Shown here: one piece after another, positions 5,209 through 6,300 of the stretch | How positions within the stretch are numbered: the stretch's first letter is position 1 | Layout of the letters: every line of letters starts with the position of its first letter | Source: Desulfosudis sp034189195 | Lineage (GTDB): Bacteria; Desulfobacterota; Desulfobacteria; Desulfobacterales; Desulfosudaceae | Assembly: GCA_034189195.1 (NCBI GenBank) | Contig: JAXHVI010000033.1 | Coordinates: forward strand, 1 to 6,300 | Length of the DNA stretch: 6,300 nt | Direction of reading: 5' to 3' | Position numbers and translations under genes: made by a program | Notes under the pieces: generated by a model | Told to the model about the DNA's origin: nothing | The model's input: only the letters and a program-made list of their open reading frames with translations | The model's database searches: none

Positions 5209-6300
5209 TCAATCCTCGAAGTCCATGATCACCGTGACTTCGTTGCCATTGCGGGTGAGCACGGCGTTTTTGTACCGTTTTTTGAAAATATGCAGCATGG
5301 CGGTGTTTTCCGCCAGCACCGTGGCGCTGAACCGTTTATAATCGTTTTCTTTTGCGATCTGTTCAAGGGCCTCCAGCAGGTAGGAGGTGATGCCCATGTT
5401 CTGGAAATCCTCCCGCACCACGAACGCCACCTCGGCGGTGTCTTTTTCGTCGGACTGGGCATAGGAGCCGATGGCCATAAACTCCTTGCGGCCCTTTTCC
5501 CGGACCAGTCCGATGAGGGACATGTTTTTCCGGTAATCCACAACGGCCCACTGCTTCTGAAGCATCTCGTGGGAAAAGATTCTTTTTTTGTGAAAGAACC
5601 GGTAGTAGATGGTCTCTTTTTTCAGCGAGTAATAGAAATTGCGGTAGGAGAATTCATCCGACGGCAGCAGGGGCCGGAACTCCACCGTCCGACCGTCTTT
5701 CAGGGTGAGAGTGCTTTTGTAGGTTTCCAGAAACAGCAGGTCCTCCTGGGCCGGAGAGAGCTGGTCCGGGAAGATGTAGTGGTGTTTTTTGGCCACTTCG
5801 ATCAGCTCCTCCCTGAACTTGGGATGGGCGATCTGGGCCAGCTCGATGGTGCGCTGGTAGATGCTTTTGCCGTGAAGCTCGGCAATGCCGTATTCCGTGA
5901 CAACGAAATGGATGTCACCACGGGTTGTGGCCACGCCCGCGCCTTCGCTCAGGTGAGAGACGATACGGGAGACCGCGCCGTTCTGGGCCGTGGAGGGCAG
6001 GGCGATGATGGAAAATCCGCCCCTGGACATGGCGCTGCCCCGCAGAAAATCGACCTGGTCGCCGATGCCGCTGTAGAAAAGGTATCCCATGGAGTCGGAA
6101 CAGACCTGGCCGGTAAGGTCCACTTCCAGGGCCGAGCTGATGGAGACCAGCCGGTCGTTGCGGGCGATCACCGTGGGCGCGTTGACATAATCCGATGACA
6201 GGAACATGAAGGCCGGGTTTTTGTCCACGTAGCGGTAAAGATCGGCCGACCCCATGCACAGGGAGGCCACGGCCCGGCCCTTGAGCAGGGTCTTTTTCCG
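5209..6300 (-). CDS. Acetyl-CoA hydrolase/CoA-transferase C-terminal domain fused to GNAT acetyltransferase (5' end cut by window edge)
   Basis: The last 363 residues of a larger protein; the frame is open to base 6300 and the start lies outside the window. Residues are counted from the edge. Residues 1 to about 190 match the acetyl-CoA hydrolase/4-hydroxybutyrate CoA-transferase family: DYVNAPTVIARND (37-49), ALEVDLTGQV (57-66), SGIGDQVDFLRG (77-88), IIALPSTAQNGAVSRIV (98-114), VVTEYGIAELHGKS (133-146) and IAHPKFREEL (157-166). These enzymes form or exchange CoA thioesters of small acids; the catalytic glutamate of the family should lie upstream of the window. From about 198 to the end is a GNAT domain: EFRPLLPSD (207-215), YYRFF (232-236), AEVAFVVREDFQNMGITSYLL (289-309; acetyl-CoA-binding motif A, with Q-N-M-G-I-T replacing the usual Q/R-x-x-G-x-G/A) and ATVLAENTAMLHIFKK (326-341). 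It resembles GNAT domains of Pat-type protein lysine acetyltransferases. The domains share one uninterrupted frame, so this is a true fusion. Substrates cannot be read from the sequence. Confidence 0.9.
   Translation of the reverse strand, partial: RKKTLLKGRAVASLCMGSADLYRYVDKNPAFMFLSSDYVNAPTVIARNDRLVSISSALEVDLTGQVCSDSMGYLFYSGIGDQVDFLRGSAMSRGGFSIIALPSTAQNGAVSRIVSHLSEGAGVATTRGDIHFVVTEYGIAELHGKSIYQRTIELAQIAHPKFREELIEVAKKHHYIFPDQLSPAQEDLLFLETYKSTLTLKDGRTVEFRPLLPSDEFSYRNFYYSLKKETIYYRFFHKKRIFSHEMLQKQWAVVDYRKNMSLIGLVREKGRKEFMAIGSYAQSDEKDTAEVAFVVREDFQNMGITSYLLEALEQIAKENDYKRFSATVLAENTAMLHIFKKRYKNAVLTRNGNEVTVIMDFED
5214..5217 (-). promoter_or_regulatory. Ribosome binding site of rsmG, inside the upstream gene
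   Basis: GAGG on the minus strand, six bases before the rsmG ATG and inside the last codons of the CoA-transferase/GNAT gene (its TGA is 5211-5209). It supports the start at 5207 and lets ribosomes ending the upstream gene re-initiate on rsmG. Confidence 0.7.

Noticed and set aside
5194..6198. Plus-strand open frame of 334 codons opposite the CoA-transferase/GNAT gene
   Set aside because: Antisense to clear conserved domains, with no recognisable family and no convincing initiation region. Treated as a shadow of codon bias.

Overview
This is a compact chromosomal window from a fairly GC-rich bacterium, and every gene is on the minus strand. Gene content and protein style suggest a deltaproteobacterium (Desulfobacterota, perhaps a Desulfobacteraceae-like sulfate reducer). 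The pointers are an IleS with HIGT in place of HIGH and extra Cys pairs, an Lgt of the GCFFAGCC type, and a CoA-transferase fused to a GNAT domain. This placement is inferred from family resemblance only. No mobile element, RNA gene, CRISPR array or sign of recent transfer was seen.

In transcription order (high to low coordinates) the first gene is the 3' part of a large protein, cut by the right edge of the window. It joins the C-terminal half of an acetyl-CoA hydrolase/CoA-transferase to a GNAT acetyltransferase domain (5209-6300). One base after its stop comes rsmG (4467-5207), the 16S rRNA m7G527 methyltransferase, whose ribosome binding site lies inside the end of the fusion gene. A 113-bp gap (4354-4466) is the only sizeable non-coding stretch. 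It holds a plausible sigma70-type promoter and a strong Shine-Dalgarno for the next unit.

The second unit is ileS (1564-4353), lspA (1055-1567), lgt (274-1050) and a gene for a probable DNA polymerase III delta subunit (holA, 1-274, cut by the left edge). ileS and lspA overlap through ATGA, lspA and lgt are 4 bp apart, and lgt and holA overlap through TAATG. All four are therefore likely co-transcribed and largely translationally coupled. Functionally the unit pairs isoleucine tRNA charging with two steps of lipoprotein maturation: Lgt attaches diacylglycerol to the lipobox cysteine, and LspA then removes the signal peptide. It ends with a replisome clamp-loader component.

The window is mostly ordinary housekeeping DNA. 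The items most worth a second look are the CoA-transferase/GNAT fusion and its coupling to rsmG, the extra Cys-x2-Cys pairs in IleS, and an A9 tract plus a variant active-site motif in Lgt. I found no convincing evidence of an undescribed system.
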